Below are positions 16,325 through 24,657 of a DNA stretch of 64,000 nt, piece by piece. Each line of letters starts with the position of its first letter. The first letter of the stretch is position 1. Source of the stretch: Pseudaminobacter soli (ex Zhang et al. 2022) (GTDB taxonomy: Bacteria > Pseudomonadota > Alphaproteobacteria > Rhizobiales > Rhizobiaceae); the NCBI RefSeq assembly GCF_014595955.1, contig NZ_JABVCF010000008.1, forward strand, positions 236,359 to 300,358, given 5' to 3'. The position numbers and the translations under genes were made by a program. Below the pieces are notes generated by a model. The model saw only the letters and a program-made list of their open reading frames with translations. It was not told the DNA's origin and did no database searches.

Positions 16325-17495
16325 CAGCATTCACTCGACACCCCGGCCGGCTTCGGCCGGAGCCCTGCCGGCCGGCGCGGGCGAGCATGCCGCTCGCGCC
16401 GATGGGCAATTGGAGAAGCCGGCGGTCGAGTTCCGCGATATCGACATCCACTATGGCAAGTTCGTCGCGGTGCGCGATTTCTCGCTCGCCATCCGCAAGG
16501 GCAGTTTTGTAACCCTGCTCGGGCCTTCCGGCTGCGGCAAGACCACCATCCTGCGTTCGATCGCCGGCCTGGTCGACATCTCGACAGGCCAGATCTCGAT
16601 CGGCGGACGGCGGGTCGACGACATCCCGATCTACAAGCGCAACATCGGCCTGGTCTTCCAGAGCTACGCGCTGTTCCCGCACAAGTCCGTCTTCGACAAC
16701 GTCGCCTTCGGGCTGAAATACCGCAACGTGCCGAAGCCGGAGATTGCCCGCAGGGTCGGCAAGGCGCTTGAGATGGTGCGCCTGCCGGGCAGCGAGAAGA
16801 AGCTGCCCTCGCAACTCTCGGGCGGGCAGCAGCAGCGCATCGCGCTGGCGCGCGCCATCGTGTTCGAGCCGGAAGTGCTGCTTCTTGACGAGCCGCTCTC
16901 GGCGCTCGACGCCAACATGCGCGAGGAGATGCGCGTCGAGATCAAGAAGATCCAGAAGGAGACCGGCATCACCGCCATCTTCGTGACCCACGATCAGGAA
17001 GAGGCGCTGTCCATGTCCGACCGGATCGTCGTCATGAATGCGGGACGCATCGAGCAGATCGGCTCGCCCGAGGAGGTCTACGAGGCTCCGGCAACCGCTT
17101 TCGTCGCCGATTTCCTGGGCAAGGCGAATATGCTGCCGGGCGTGGTGGCGTCGGTGGATGGGCAGAAGGCGACGATCGCGCTTTCGGCCGGCCAGCAGGT
17201 CACGGCGCTTTCGCCCAAGGTCCTGGCCTCCGGCGCCCGCGTCACCGTCGTGGTCCGCCCGCAGAAGCTGTCGGTCGGCACCTCCGCCACGGGCAACCGG
17301 CTCGCCGGAAAAGTGGTCTCGACCTCCTATCTCGGCGGCAGCGCCATCTACGAGATCGGGATTGGCGAGGGCACCATCATCCGCGCCAACACCCAGATCG
17401 ACGGCAGGCTCGCGCGCGAAGGCGAAGCCATCGATGTCGGCTTCGACCCGGCCGCCTGCGTGCTGATGGACGAGAAGGGTTTTCGCATCGCGTAG
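16317..17495 (+). CDS. PotA-like ABC transporter ATP-binding protein
   Basis: ATPase subunit of the 13.5-17.5 kb importer, 392 residues. Walker A GPSGCGKTT, signature LSGGQQQRIALARA, Walker B LLLDEPLSALD, then FVTHDQEEAL and a C-terminal TOBE domain. The start is uncertain: the GTG at 16317 overlaps the binding-protein stop, but the first 35 codons are Ala/Pro-rich and run through GC-rich palindromic DNA (CCGGCCGGCTTCGGCCGG near 16342), unlike family members, which start close to VEFRDIDIHYG. An internal TTG near 16411 is an alternative. Last gene of the transporter operon. Confidence 0.88.
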   Translation: MHDSIHSTPRPASAGALPAGAGEHAARADGQLEKPAVEFRDIDIHYGKFVAVRDFSLAIRKGSFVTLLGPSGCGKTTILRSIAGLVDISTGQISIGGRRVDDIPIYKRNIGLVFQSYALFPHKSVFDNVAFGLKYRNVPKPEIARRVGKALEMVRLPGSEKKLPSQLSGGQQQRIALARAIVFEPEVLLLDEPLSALDANMREEMRVEIKKIQKETGITAIFVTHDQEEALSMSDRIVVMNAGRIEQIGSPEEVYEAPATAFVADFLGKANMLPGVVASVDGQKATIALSAGQQVTALSPKVLASGARVTVVVRPQKLSVGTSATGNRLAGKVVSTSYLGGSAIYEIGIGEGTIIRANTQIDGRLAREGEAIDVGFDPAACVLMDEKGFRIA

Positions 17496-17562
17496 ACGCG
17501 ACCTCGACCCAACCCATGGCAGCCTTGCTGTCATGGATGGCGCCTTTGGACTAGGGATCGCT

Positions 17563-19113
17563 TCAGTTCAGCGGCGAGCCGCCCTCGCGCTTGCGGCGCT
17601 CCATATAGTCCCGCAGCGCTACGTCGATCCCCGGATCGAGCGGGGGCTGCTCGTAGTTGGCCAGGACCTTCTTCCAAATGGTATTCGCGCGTTCGCGCGC
17701 CGTGACCTGCCCCCGCTCGACCCAGGTATCATAATTGTCCCAGTTCGAAACCAGCGGCGAGTAGAAGGCGCGTTCGTAACGCTGCATCGTATGTGCAGCG
17801 CCAAAGAAGTGGCCGGCCGGCCCGACCTCCCGGATCGCGTCAAGCGCCAGCGTTTCTGCATTCACCTGCGGCGGCTCGAAATAAGCCGCCATCATCTGCA
17901 GCATCTCGCAGTCGATGACGAGCTTCTCGAAGGACGCGGTCAGTCCGCCCCCGAGCCAGCCCGCGGCGTGGAGCACGAGGTTCGCCCCGCCCATCAGGCA
18001 GCCCCACAGCGACATGGCGCTCTCATAGGCCGATTGAGCGTCGACCGCATTCGCGGCCGTGACGTTGCTTGAGCGGAACGGTACGCCGATCAGCCGGCAC
18101 AATTGCCCGGTGATCTGTGCGGCCATGGTGTATTCGGGCGTCCCGAAGGCGGGCGCGCCGCTCCTCATGTCCACGTTCGAGGTGAAGCCGCCATACATCA
18201 CCGGCACACCCGGCCGTACGATCTGGGTCAGCACGATGCCGGCAAGAGCCTCCGCATGCTGCTGCGCAAGCGCACCCGGCAGGGTGACCGGGCTCATCGC
18301 CCCGGCAAGCGTGAAGGGCGTGATCACGTTGACCTGCCCATGCTCGGCCAGGGCGATGAGCCCCTCGGCCATCGGTTCGTCCAACTGCAGGGGCGAGTTG
18401 GTGTTGATGATGCCGGTGAACACGGGCATCTCGGTTGCCAACTCCTCCCGGGTTGTGCCCAGCGAGATGGCGACCATCTCCAGGGCGTCGATCGTCCGGC
18501 CCGTTCCGAGTGTCTGCGGCTGCCAGTTCTTATCCAGCAGCGTGATCTCCGCGTAGTAGAGATCGAGGTGGCGCGTGTTCGGGTTTAGGTCCATCGCCTC
18601 GAAGGGGCCGCCGCCTTCCTGGTGCAGGATATCGAAGCTCTGGATCAGCTTCAGGTAATCGCACATTTCGGCATAAGTGCCGCTTCGCCGCCCGCGATCA
18701 TTGTCCATCACATAGGCCGGGCCACCGACAGAAGAGAGGATGCAGTGGCGCCCGCCGACTTTCAGGTTGCGCTGAGGATTTCGCGCGCGAAGCTCGAACG
18801 TCGCGGGCACCGTCTTCAGCCGCTCGGCGATGAGCGCCCGATCCATCCGGACGCGATGCGTGCTTTCGTCTACATCGGCTCCCGCGGAGCGGTAGAGCGC
18901 GCGTGCCTCCGGCTTGAGGACCCGCATCCCGACCTCTTCGAGGATGATGAGAGCGGCATCGTGGATCGCCTCCACCTCATCCTTCGACAGGACCTCGATC
19001 GGTGCATAGGGCAGAACCAGTTGCTTCCAAGGCTGCTGGCGAATGGCTCCCGTTTCGCGCTGCGGGCGGCTTGCCCGCCGGCGGCCAGGCGTTCTCTCCA
19101 AAACTGTCTCCAT
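17563..19113 (-). CDS. MttB-family (trimethylamine methyltransferase-like) protein without pyrrolysine
   Basis: Member of the COG5598/MttB superfamily, 516 residues, cytoplasmic. The frame is open with no internal TAG, so it belongs to the non-pyrrolysine branch, whose characterised members (such as MtgB for glycine betaine, MtpB for proline betaine, MtcB for carnitine) move a methyl group from a quaternary amine to a corrinoid protein. Family features: the VEAIHDAALIILEEVGMRVL opening, HCILSSVGGPAYVMDNDRGRRSGTY, YGGFTSNVDMRSGAPAFGTPEYTM, and VLHAAGWLGGGLTASFEKLVIDCEMLQMM. It is the last gene of the minus-strand operon behind a peptide-type ABC transporter. No corrinoid protein, reactivase or partner methyltransferase lies in the window, so its methyl acceptor must be encoded elsewhere. 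Confidence 0.85.
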   Translation of the reverse strand: METVLERTPGRRRASRPQRETGAIRQQPWKQLVLPYAPIEVLSKDEVEAIHDAALIILEEVGMRVLKPEARALYRSAGADVDESTHRVRMDRALIAERLKTVPATFELRARNPQRNLKVGGRHCILSSVGGPAYVMDNDRGRRSGTYAEMCDYLKLIQSFDILHQEGGGPFEAMDLNPNTRHLDLYYAEITLLDKNWQPQTLGTGRTIDALEMVAISLGTTREELATEMPVFTGIINTNSPLQLDEPMAEGLIALAEHGQVNVITPFTLAGAMSPVTLPGALAQQHAEALAGIVLTQIVRPGVPVMYGGFTSNVDMRSGAPAFGTPEYTMAAQITGQLCRLIGVPFRSSNVTAANAVDAQSAYESAMSLWGCLMGGANLVLHAAGWLGGGLTASFEKLVIDCEMLQMMAAYFEPPQVNAETLALDAIREVGPAGHFFGAAHTMQRYERAFYSPLVSNWDNYDTWVERGQVTARERANTIWKKVLANYEQPPLDPGIDVALRDYMERRKREGGSPLN

Positions 19114-19168
19114 GTCTACCGGCTTTCGCCGCGAGGGGCCGCCTCGCCCCTCGCCTCTTCGGGTCTTT

Positions 19169-19265
19169 GAGCGAGACGACTTCTCTTCGAGACGTCATCT
19201 CGCTCTAAGTTTTTGTTTTGCCGCATGATCTCGTCCGAAAAGTCTGCAACTTTTCGGGATCATGC
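19169..19265. repeat. Palindromic intergenic repeat, copy 1
   Basis: A 97-bp element made of two hairpins: an imperfect palindrome with GAGCGAGA ends (19169-19206), and a near-perfect one, CATGATC...GATCATG, around AAAAGTCTGCAACTTTT (19224-19264). It has the same length as, and about 12 differences by eye from, the copy at 60070-60166. It lies between the peptide-binding-protein gene and the MttB-family gene, inside an apparent operon. Such elements are common between rhizobial genes. Confidence 0.85.
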
Positions 19266-19272
19266 TTTGACG

Positions 19273-20832
19273 CTATGCGCTCTTCTTGAAAAAGACTGGA
19301 TTGGGATGGCCGTCTGGATAGATCAGCGGCTGCATGCCGGTCCGATGGACGACCACGAGGGGCTCGTGGCAGATGAAGACGAAGCCGCCCGACTCCTCCA
19401 TCAGGTCCTCCATCCTGTTGGCGAGCGCCACGCGCTTTTCCTCGTCGGTCTCCGCAACCAACTGCTGGTACTTCTCCTCGAATTCGGGGCTATCGAATCC
19501 GGACCAGTTGTAGGCGCCGATCTGCTCGGGGCGGGACCAGACGAGGTTTTCGGAGGGGTCGACGCCGCCGGCAAAATCCATCAGCACCAGGTCGAGGTTC
19601 TTGTAGGTGTCGCCTTGCGTCTTGTCGCCGAGGCCCCAATAGGCGGCTTCGTCATAGGGCTGGATCTCGACCTTGATCCCCGCCTGCTCCAGGCTCGCCT
19701 GGATGATCTGGGCCACCGCCATGCGCACCGAGTCGTTCATCACCGTCAGCGTGAGCGTGAGATCGCTCGCACCTGCCTCGGAAAGCAGCGCCATCGCCTT
19801 CTCGTAGTCCGGGGCGGCGATGGTGTTGCTCTTGCGCGCATACTTCGTGCCGGGCTGGACCACGCCAGTCGAGCGCGCTGTCAGATCGTTGTAGACGCCC
19901 GTGAGGATCTGGCTGACGTCGACGGCGTACTGGACCGCCTGCCGGACGCGCGGATCCTGCAGCCGCGGGCTCAGCATGTTGATGGTGAGCCACTGATAAC
20001 GCGTCGACTGGGCCTCGATCACCGTCGTATCGGCGGGCGGGTTTGCCTTCACGTCCTTTGCCGCCGCGATCGCGACCTTGGTGTAATCGAAGCTGTCCGC
20101 CTCATAGGCAAGCTGCGCCGCCTGATCGTCGCTGACGATGTAGATTTCGACCTTCTGGAAGTCCGGCTTCGGTCCCGGCCAATCAGGATTGGGCGTCAGT
20201 GTCAGCTTCTGCTTCTGCTGCCAGTCGGAGAAGATGTACGGGCCGCAGGTCGCCGGCGGCTCGGTGGTGAACTTGCCCCCTGCCTTCTCGGTACCCGCCT
20301 TCGAGATGATGTGTCCGCCATAGTAGGGCAGGCTTACCACATAGATCGGCGCATAGGGGCTCTTCAGGTGGATGATGCCGCTCTGCTGATCCACCACTTC
20401 GACATGGTCGAGCTGCTCGAACTGGTAGGCCCACGGTGACGCGACGGCCGGATCGGCGATGCGCTCGTAACTGAACTTCACGTCCCCGGCGGTCACCGGA
20501 CCGAGGCCATTGGACCACTTCAGCCCGTCGATCAGGGTGAATGCGATGGATTTGTCGTCACGCTGCTCCAGCGTCTTCGCACCCCACGGCATCCAGGGGG
20601 CGCCGTCGCGCAGATCGCCAAGGCGGTTCAGCGAGACGTAGAGGCAGCGCATCATCACGTCCTCGGTGCCGCCGATCATGAAGGCAGGATCGAGCGTCTG
20701 CAGATCGCCTTCCATGCGGATGCGCAGGGTGTCCCCTACGGCCGCCCAGGCAAAGCCGGGTCGAACCGCGGCAGCCGCGGCAAACGCGCCGGCCAGCTTC
20801 AAGAAACTACGCCTGTCGGTGTTCCACTTCAT
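19273..20832 (-). CDS. Peptide/nickel-type (family 5) ABC transporter substrate-binding protein
   Basis: Large periplasmic binding protein of the DppA/OppA type, 519 residues. It has a Tat-type signal (TDRRSFLKLAGAFAAAAAVRPGFAWA) and the family-5 core: LRIRMEGDLQTLDPAFMIGG, FTLIDGLKWSNGLGPVTAGDVKFSYERI, GPYIFSDWQQKQKLTLTPNPDW and PRVRQAVQYAVDVSQI. It is encoded after the two ATPases and overlaps the upstream ATPase gene by 26 bp, so it is part of the same operon. Family-5 proteins bind peptides but also opines, sugars and nickel; given neighbouring demethylases, a quaternary-amine conjugate is a plausible ligand (inference). Confidence 0.9.
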   Translation of the reverse strand: MKWNTDRRSFLKLAGAFAAAAAVRPGFAWAAVGDTLRIRMEGDLQTLDPAFMIGGTEDVMMRCLYVSLNRLGDLRDGAPWMPWGAKTLEQRDDKSIAFTLIDGLKWSNGLGPVTAGDVKFSYERIADPAVASPWAYQFEQLDHVEVVDQQSGIIHLKSPYAPIYVVSLPYYGGHIISKAGTEKAGGKFTTEPPATCGPYIFSDWQQKQKLTLTPNPDWPGPKPDFQKVEIYIVSDDQAAQLAYEADSFDYTKVAIAAAKDVKANPPADTTVIEAQSTRYQWLTINMLSPRLQDPRVRQAVQYAVDVSQILTGVYNDLTARSTGVVQPGTKYARKSNTIAAPDYEKAMALLSEAGASDLTLTLTVMNDSVRMAVAQIIQASLEQAGIKVEIQPYDEAAYWGLGDKTQGDTYKNLDLVLMDFAGGVDPSENLVWSRPEQIGAYNWSGFDSPEFEEKYQQLVAETDEEKRVALANRMEDLMEESGGFVFICHEPLVVVHRTGMQPLIYPDGHPNPVFFKKSA

Positions 20833-21862
20833 TGCTGCTTCCCCTTCTGTTTATGGGAGCCGGAATGGCGGCATCCCGCTCTTGTTGTTCGATCTCCATC
20901 GGGTAATGGCAGCGGACATTCCGGCCCGGCGCCACCGCTTGGTAAGCCGGCGCTTCCGCGCGGCATCGCGGCTGCGCGAACGGGCAGCGCGCGTGGAATT
21001 CGCAGCCCGCCGGCCGGCTGAAAATGCTCGGTATCTCACCCCTGATGGCGAGTTCGGTGCGCTTTCGGCGGGGATCGGGCACCGGCTCCGAGCGGATCAA
21101 TGTCGCCGTATAGGGGTGCAGCGGCCGCTTGAAGACCTCGGCGGTCGGCCCGGTCTCCACCAGCCGCCCGAGATACATGATGGCGAGGCGGTCGCTGACG
21201 TGTCGGATCATCGAGAGATTGTGCGTGATGATGATCGCGGCGAATCCGTGCTCGCGGCGCAGGTCCGCGATCAGGTTGAGCACCTCGCCCTGCACCGACA
21301 CGTCGAGGCCTGCCGTGGGTTCGTCCGCGAGCAGCAGGCGCGGCCTCAGCGCCAGCGCCCGCGCGACGCCGACCCGGCGCGCCTGGCCGCCCGAAAGCTC
21401 ATGCGGATAGAGCTGCGCCACGGATTCCGGCAGTCCGACCTGGGCGAGCATGCTTCTGACCAAAGCGCTGCGATCCCCGACGGCCATCCGCCGTATCGTG
21501 AAAGGCTCGGCCAGAAGCGTGCCCACTCTCAGGCGCGGGCTGAGCGAACCAGTCGGATCCTGGAACATCATCGCGGACTGCCGGCGCAGGGCGCGGAAAT
21601 CGGCAGGCGTCCTGACCTCCCTCCCCTCGAAGGTGATGCGGCCGGCGGAGTGGCGCGTGAGCCCGAGCATGGTACGCGCCAAGGTCGTCTTGCCGGAGCC
21701 GGACTCGCCGACCAAGCCCAGCGTTTCCCCGGGCAAGACGAAGAGCGTCACGCCTTCGAGGATGTTGAAGAGTTTTCGAGGCCACGGATTGAGCAGACGC
21801 GAAACGAAATTTGGCCTGAGCAGGCTGACGTCGAGGTCTTCCGTCGCCAGCAGCGCGCTCAT
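20807..21862 (-). CDS. Oligopeptide-type ABC transporter ATP-binding protein (OppF/DppF-like)
   Basis: ATPase of about 351 residues. Walker A GESGSGKTT, signature LSGGQARRVGVARA, Walker B LLLADEPTAGLD, and a C-terminal oligopeptide-transporter extension with the cysteine pattern CEFHARCPFAQPRC. The start at 21862 forms an ATGA overlap with the stop of the preceding ATPase gene. An insertion-like LLRPNFVSRLLNPWPRKLFNIL segment before the Walker region is typical of the DppF/GsiA side. It overlaps the binding-protein gene downstream. Confidence 0.9.
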   Translation of the reverse strand: MSALLATEDLDVSLLRPNFVSRLLNPWPRKLFNILEGVTLFVLPGETLGLVGESGSGKTTLARTMLGLTRHSAGRITFEGREVRTPADFRALRRQSAMMFQDPTGSLSPRLRVGTLLAEPFTIRRMAVGDRSALVRSMLAQVGLPESVAQLYPHELSGGQARRVGVARALALRPRLLLADEPTAGLDVSVQGEVLNLIADLRREHGFAAIIITHNLSMIRHVSDRLAIMYLGRLVETGPTAEVFKRPLHPYTATLIRSEPVPDPRRKRTELAIRGEIPSIFSRPAGCEFHARCPFAQPRCRAEAPAYQAVAPGRNVRCHYPMEIEQQERDAAIPAPINRRGSSNEVEHRQA

Positions 21863-22824
21863 AGGACCACCGCATGGCACCGGGCGACGTGCCCGGTCGG
21901 CAGCACCTTGGCCGCAGGGTGCGTCGTGTGGCAGGGCGCGAACACCCGCGAGCAGCGGGCGGCAAAGGAGCAACCCGGCGGCGGATCGATGAGGTTCGGC
22001 GGAGCTCCCGGGATCGTCGGCAGCCGCTCAAGCCTCTCGTCGAAACGGGCTGGGTCGCAGGCGAGCAGCGCGCGCGTATAGGGATGGCGGGGGCGGTCAA
22101 AGATCTCCTCGACGTCGCCCGCCTCCAGCACCTCGCCGCCATACATCACGTAGACGCGGTCGCACAGCTCGGCGATGACGCCGAGATGGTGCGAGACCAG
22201 CACGATGATGCCGTTGTATTCGCGCCGCAGCTCCGCCAGCAGATGGACGATCTGCGCCTCCATCGTGACGTCGAGCGCCGTGGTCGGCTCGTCGGCAATC
22301 AGCAGTCCGGGATCGGTCAGCAGCGCCGCTGCGATCGCCACCCGCTGCCGCATCCCGCCCGAGAGTTCGTGCGGGTAGCTGTTCATCCGCCGCTCCGGAT
22401 CGGAGATGCCGACGCGCTCCAGCATCGCGGCGATCCGCCTGCGCTTCTCGGCACGCCCGAGGTCCGACCGATGGTGCTGGAAGTCGACGAGTTGATCACC
22501 GACGGTCAGCACCGGGTTGAAGGCGGTCATCGGGTCCTGGGAGACGAGCGCGATTTCGTTTCCCTGAAGCATGCGCCTGCGACAGGGATCGAGCCCGACG
22601 AGATCAGTCCCGCCGTAACCGATCGCACCCTCAACCATGGCGTTGGGCGGCAGCAGATTGGCCAAAGCCGACACGAAGGTGGATTTTCCGCAGCCGCTCT
22701 CGCCGACGATGCCGATCACCTGCCCGGGTTCGGCATCGAGATCGACATGGCGCAGTGCGTGGACCTCGCCGCGCGGGGTCTGATAGCGGACGCTGAGGTC
22801 CCGGACCGCGAGGCTTGCGCTCAT
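21859..22824 (-). CDS. Oligopeptide-type ABC transporter ATP-binding protein (OppD/DppD-like)
   Basis: ATPase of 321 residues. Walker [10 protein letters not shown], signature [14 protein letters not shown], Walker [27 protein letters not shown], and the C-terminal oligopeptide-transporter domain with [14 protein letters not shown], which in this family can ligate an iron-sulfur cluster. It overlaps both neighbours by 4 bp (permease start/stop and OppF-like start). It pairs with the following ATPase as the heterodimeric motor of the importer. Confidence 0.92.
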   Translation of the reverse strand: MSASLAVRDLSVRYQTPRGEVHALRHVDLDAEPGQVIGIVGESGCGKSTFVSALANLLPPNAMVEGAIGYGGTDLVGLDPCRRRMLQGNEIALVSQDPMTAFNPVLTVGDQLVDFQHHRSDLGRAEKRRRIAAMLERVGISDPERRMNSYPHELSGGMRQRVAIAAALLTDPGLLIADEPTTALDVTMEAQIVHLLAELRREYNGIIVLVSHHLGVIAELCDRVYVMYGGEVLEAGDVEEIFDRPRHPYTRALLACDPARFDERLERLPTIPGAPPNLIDPPPGCSFAARCSRVFAPCHTTHPAAKVLPTGHVARCHAVVL

Positions 22825-23708
22825 GCGGGCCGCCTCAGCTTCAGGCGCGGATCGAGGCTGTCGCGCAGGCCCTCGCCGAGGAAGGTGAATCCCAGGGTTG
22901 CGAGCACCAGCGGCAAGCCGCCGAAGATCACGACGAAGGGCGCGGAGCGGATGCTGGTGTAGCCATCATAGAGGATGGAGCCCCAGGACGGTGTGGGCGG
23001 CCGCACGCCGAGTCCCAGGAAAGACAGGCCCGCCTCCACCATGATGACCACGGGAATGTCCATTGACAGAAGAATGATGAGCGGCCCGACCACGTTCGGC
23101 AGGAGATGGACGAGCAGAATACGGAGCGGATGGGCATCCATCAGCCGCTCGGCGAGGATGTAGTCGCTGTTCTTCAAGGCGAGCGTCTGCGCGCGGATCA
23201 GCCGCGCGTAACTCGGGAACGAAGTCGCCGCGATGACGAAGATGAGTGTACCGGTGCCCGTACCCAGAACCGTGATGATCGCCAGGGCGAACATGATCAT
23301 CGGCAGCGAGTTGAGGCTGTCGAACACTAGCACGAGCACGCCGTCCAGCCAGCGCGGGCCATAGCCGGCGATAAGACCGAGCAGGAGACCGACGCTGCCT
23401 GCTACGGCCACCGAGCCGATGGCGATCGTCAGAGCGGTGCGCGCGCCATGAATGATGCGGGACAGAAGATCGCGGCCGAGATGGTCGGTTCCGAACCAGT
23501 GCTCCGCCGAGGGCGGCTGAAGCTTGTGGAGCACGTCGATCTTCGTGGGCGGATAGGGGGCAAGCCACGGCGCGAAGGCGGCCATCATCAGGAACACGAT
23601 GACGATTACCAGCGCCGCGAGCGTGACCGGATTGGAGGCCAGCGCCCGCAGAAGCGGGAAATGTCCCCACCCGCGACGCGTCTGGACCGCCTCAGCCACG
23701 AAAGACAT
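22821..23708 (-). CDS. Oligopeptide-type ABC transporter permease (DppC-like)
   Basis: Inner-membrane permease, 295 residues. The N-terminal helix ALVIVIVFLMMAAFAPWLAPYPP and the DppC signature WFGTDHLGRDLLSRIIHGARTAL are clear, followed by an EAA-type loop (AERLMDAHPLRILLVHLLPNV) and SFLGLGVRPPTPSWG near the C-terminus. It overlaps the upstream permease gene by 17 bp and the downstream ATPase gene by 4 bp. Confidence 0.93.
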   Translation of the reverse strand: MSFVAEAVQTRRGWGHFPLLRALASNPVTLAALVIVIVFLMMAAFAPWLAPYPPTKIDVLHKLQPPSAEHWFGTDHLGRDLLSRIIHGARTALTIAIGSVAVAGSVGLLLGLIAGYGPRWLDGVLVLVFDSLNSLPMIMFALAIITVLGTGTGTLIFVIAATSFPSYARLIRAQTLALKNSDYILAERLMDAHPLRILLVHLLPNVVGPLIILLSMDIPVVIMVEAGLSFLGLGVRPPTPSWGSILYDGYTSIRSAPFVVIFGGLPLVLATLGFTFLGEGLRDSLDPRLKLRRPA

Positions 23709-24642
23709 CGCGCACCCGCGGGTCGAGCCGCGCGATCAGCAGATCCGCGGCGATTGTGATGGTCACGTAGATGGCTGTCATGACGAGCACGGTGCCCATC
23801 ACCACCGGATAGTTGCGCGTGTTCACCGCGTCGGTGATGAGTTTTCCTATGCCCGGGCGAGCGAAGACGGCCTCGACGAAGACCGCGCTCGAAAGGATGC
23901 CCCCCAATCCGACCGCGACCAGGGAGATGGTCGGGATGATGGCGATGCGCAGTGCGTATTTGCCGACGATCTTCCACTCCGGCAGCCCGAAGGATCGCGC
24001 CGTGCGGATATGCGGCTCGCCCATCACCTCCATCATCGAGGCCCGGACCATCCGGGCGATGTAGCCGATCCAGCCGAGCGCGATCGCCATTACGGGCAGG
24101 ATCAGCGCCCGGACCTGGCTGCCGATGTCGCCCGCCTCGCCGGCTCCGATCGCCGGCAGCCAGCGGAAGGTGACGGCGAAGATCAGCAGCGAATAGATCG
24201 CCACGACGAAGGACGGCACCGCGATCACGCCGACCGACAGCATGCCGATCGCGGTGTCGACGACGGTGCCCCTGCGGATGACCGAGAGGCAGCCGATCGG
24301 CACGCCGATGATCAGGGCCGTGGCAAGAGCCGCGATGCCGAGCGCCAGCGTCTTTGGCAGCGCCTCCATGATCAACGCGGAAACCGGGCGGTTCGACCAG
24401 ACGTCGTAGCCGAGATTGCCGGTGAGCGCGTTGCGGAAGAACTCGATGATCTGCCGCCAGACCGGCTGGTCGAGGCCCATCCGCTCGATCAGCATGCGCT
24501 TCAGTTCAGGCGTGGCGCGCGGGCCCAGCGCAACCGTGGCAGGGTCCCCGGGGATCAGGAAGACGGCGGCATACATCGCCACCATCACAAAGGTCAGGAT
24601 CAGGACACCGAGGCCAATGCGTTTCACGGCGTAGGTGAGCAT
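23692..24642 (-). CDS. Oligopeptide-type ABC transporter permease (DppB-like)
   Basis: Inner-membrane permease, 316 residues, with the DppB-type start MLTYAVKRIGLGVLILTFVMVAMYA, the soluble loop MLIERMGLDQPVWRQIIEFFRNALTGNLGYDVW, and the EAA loop ARSFGLPEWKIVGKYALRIAIIPTISLV. It lies 15 bp downstream of the CocE/NonD hydrolase gene, indicating co-transcription, and forms the channel with the DppC-like subunit. Confidence 0.93.
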   Translation of the reverse strand: MLTYAVKRIGLGVLILTFVMVAMYAAVFLIPGDPATVALGPRATPELKRMLIERMGLDQPVWRQIIEFFRNALTGNLGYDVWSNRPVSALIMEALPKTLALGIAALATALIIGVPIGCLSVIRRGTVVDTAIGMLSVGVIAVPSFVVAIYSLLIFAVTFRWLPAIGAGEAGDIGSQVRALILPVMAIALGWIGYIARMVRASMMEVMGEPHIRTARSFGLPEWKIVGKYALRIAIIPTISLVAVGLGGILSSAVFVEAVFARPGIGKLITDAVNTRNYPVVMGTVLVMTAIYVTITIAADLLIARLDPRVRDVFRG

Positions 24643-24657
24643 TGGCTTGCCGCTCCC

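Noticed and set aside
16197..17534. 445-residue minus-strand open frame
   Set aside because: Antisense to the PotA-like ATPase gene with all its motifs; no domain recognisable in the reverse frame.
17563..19113. Pyrrolysine-encoding MttB
   Set aside because: The frame has no internal TAG; it is the non-pyrrolysine branch of the family.
19213..20439. 408-residue plus-strand open frame
   Set aside because: Antisense to the well-supported peptide-binding-protein gene; His/Arg/Leu/Gly-rich composition typical of the reverse complement of high-GC coding DNA.
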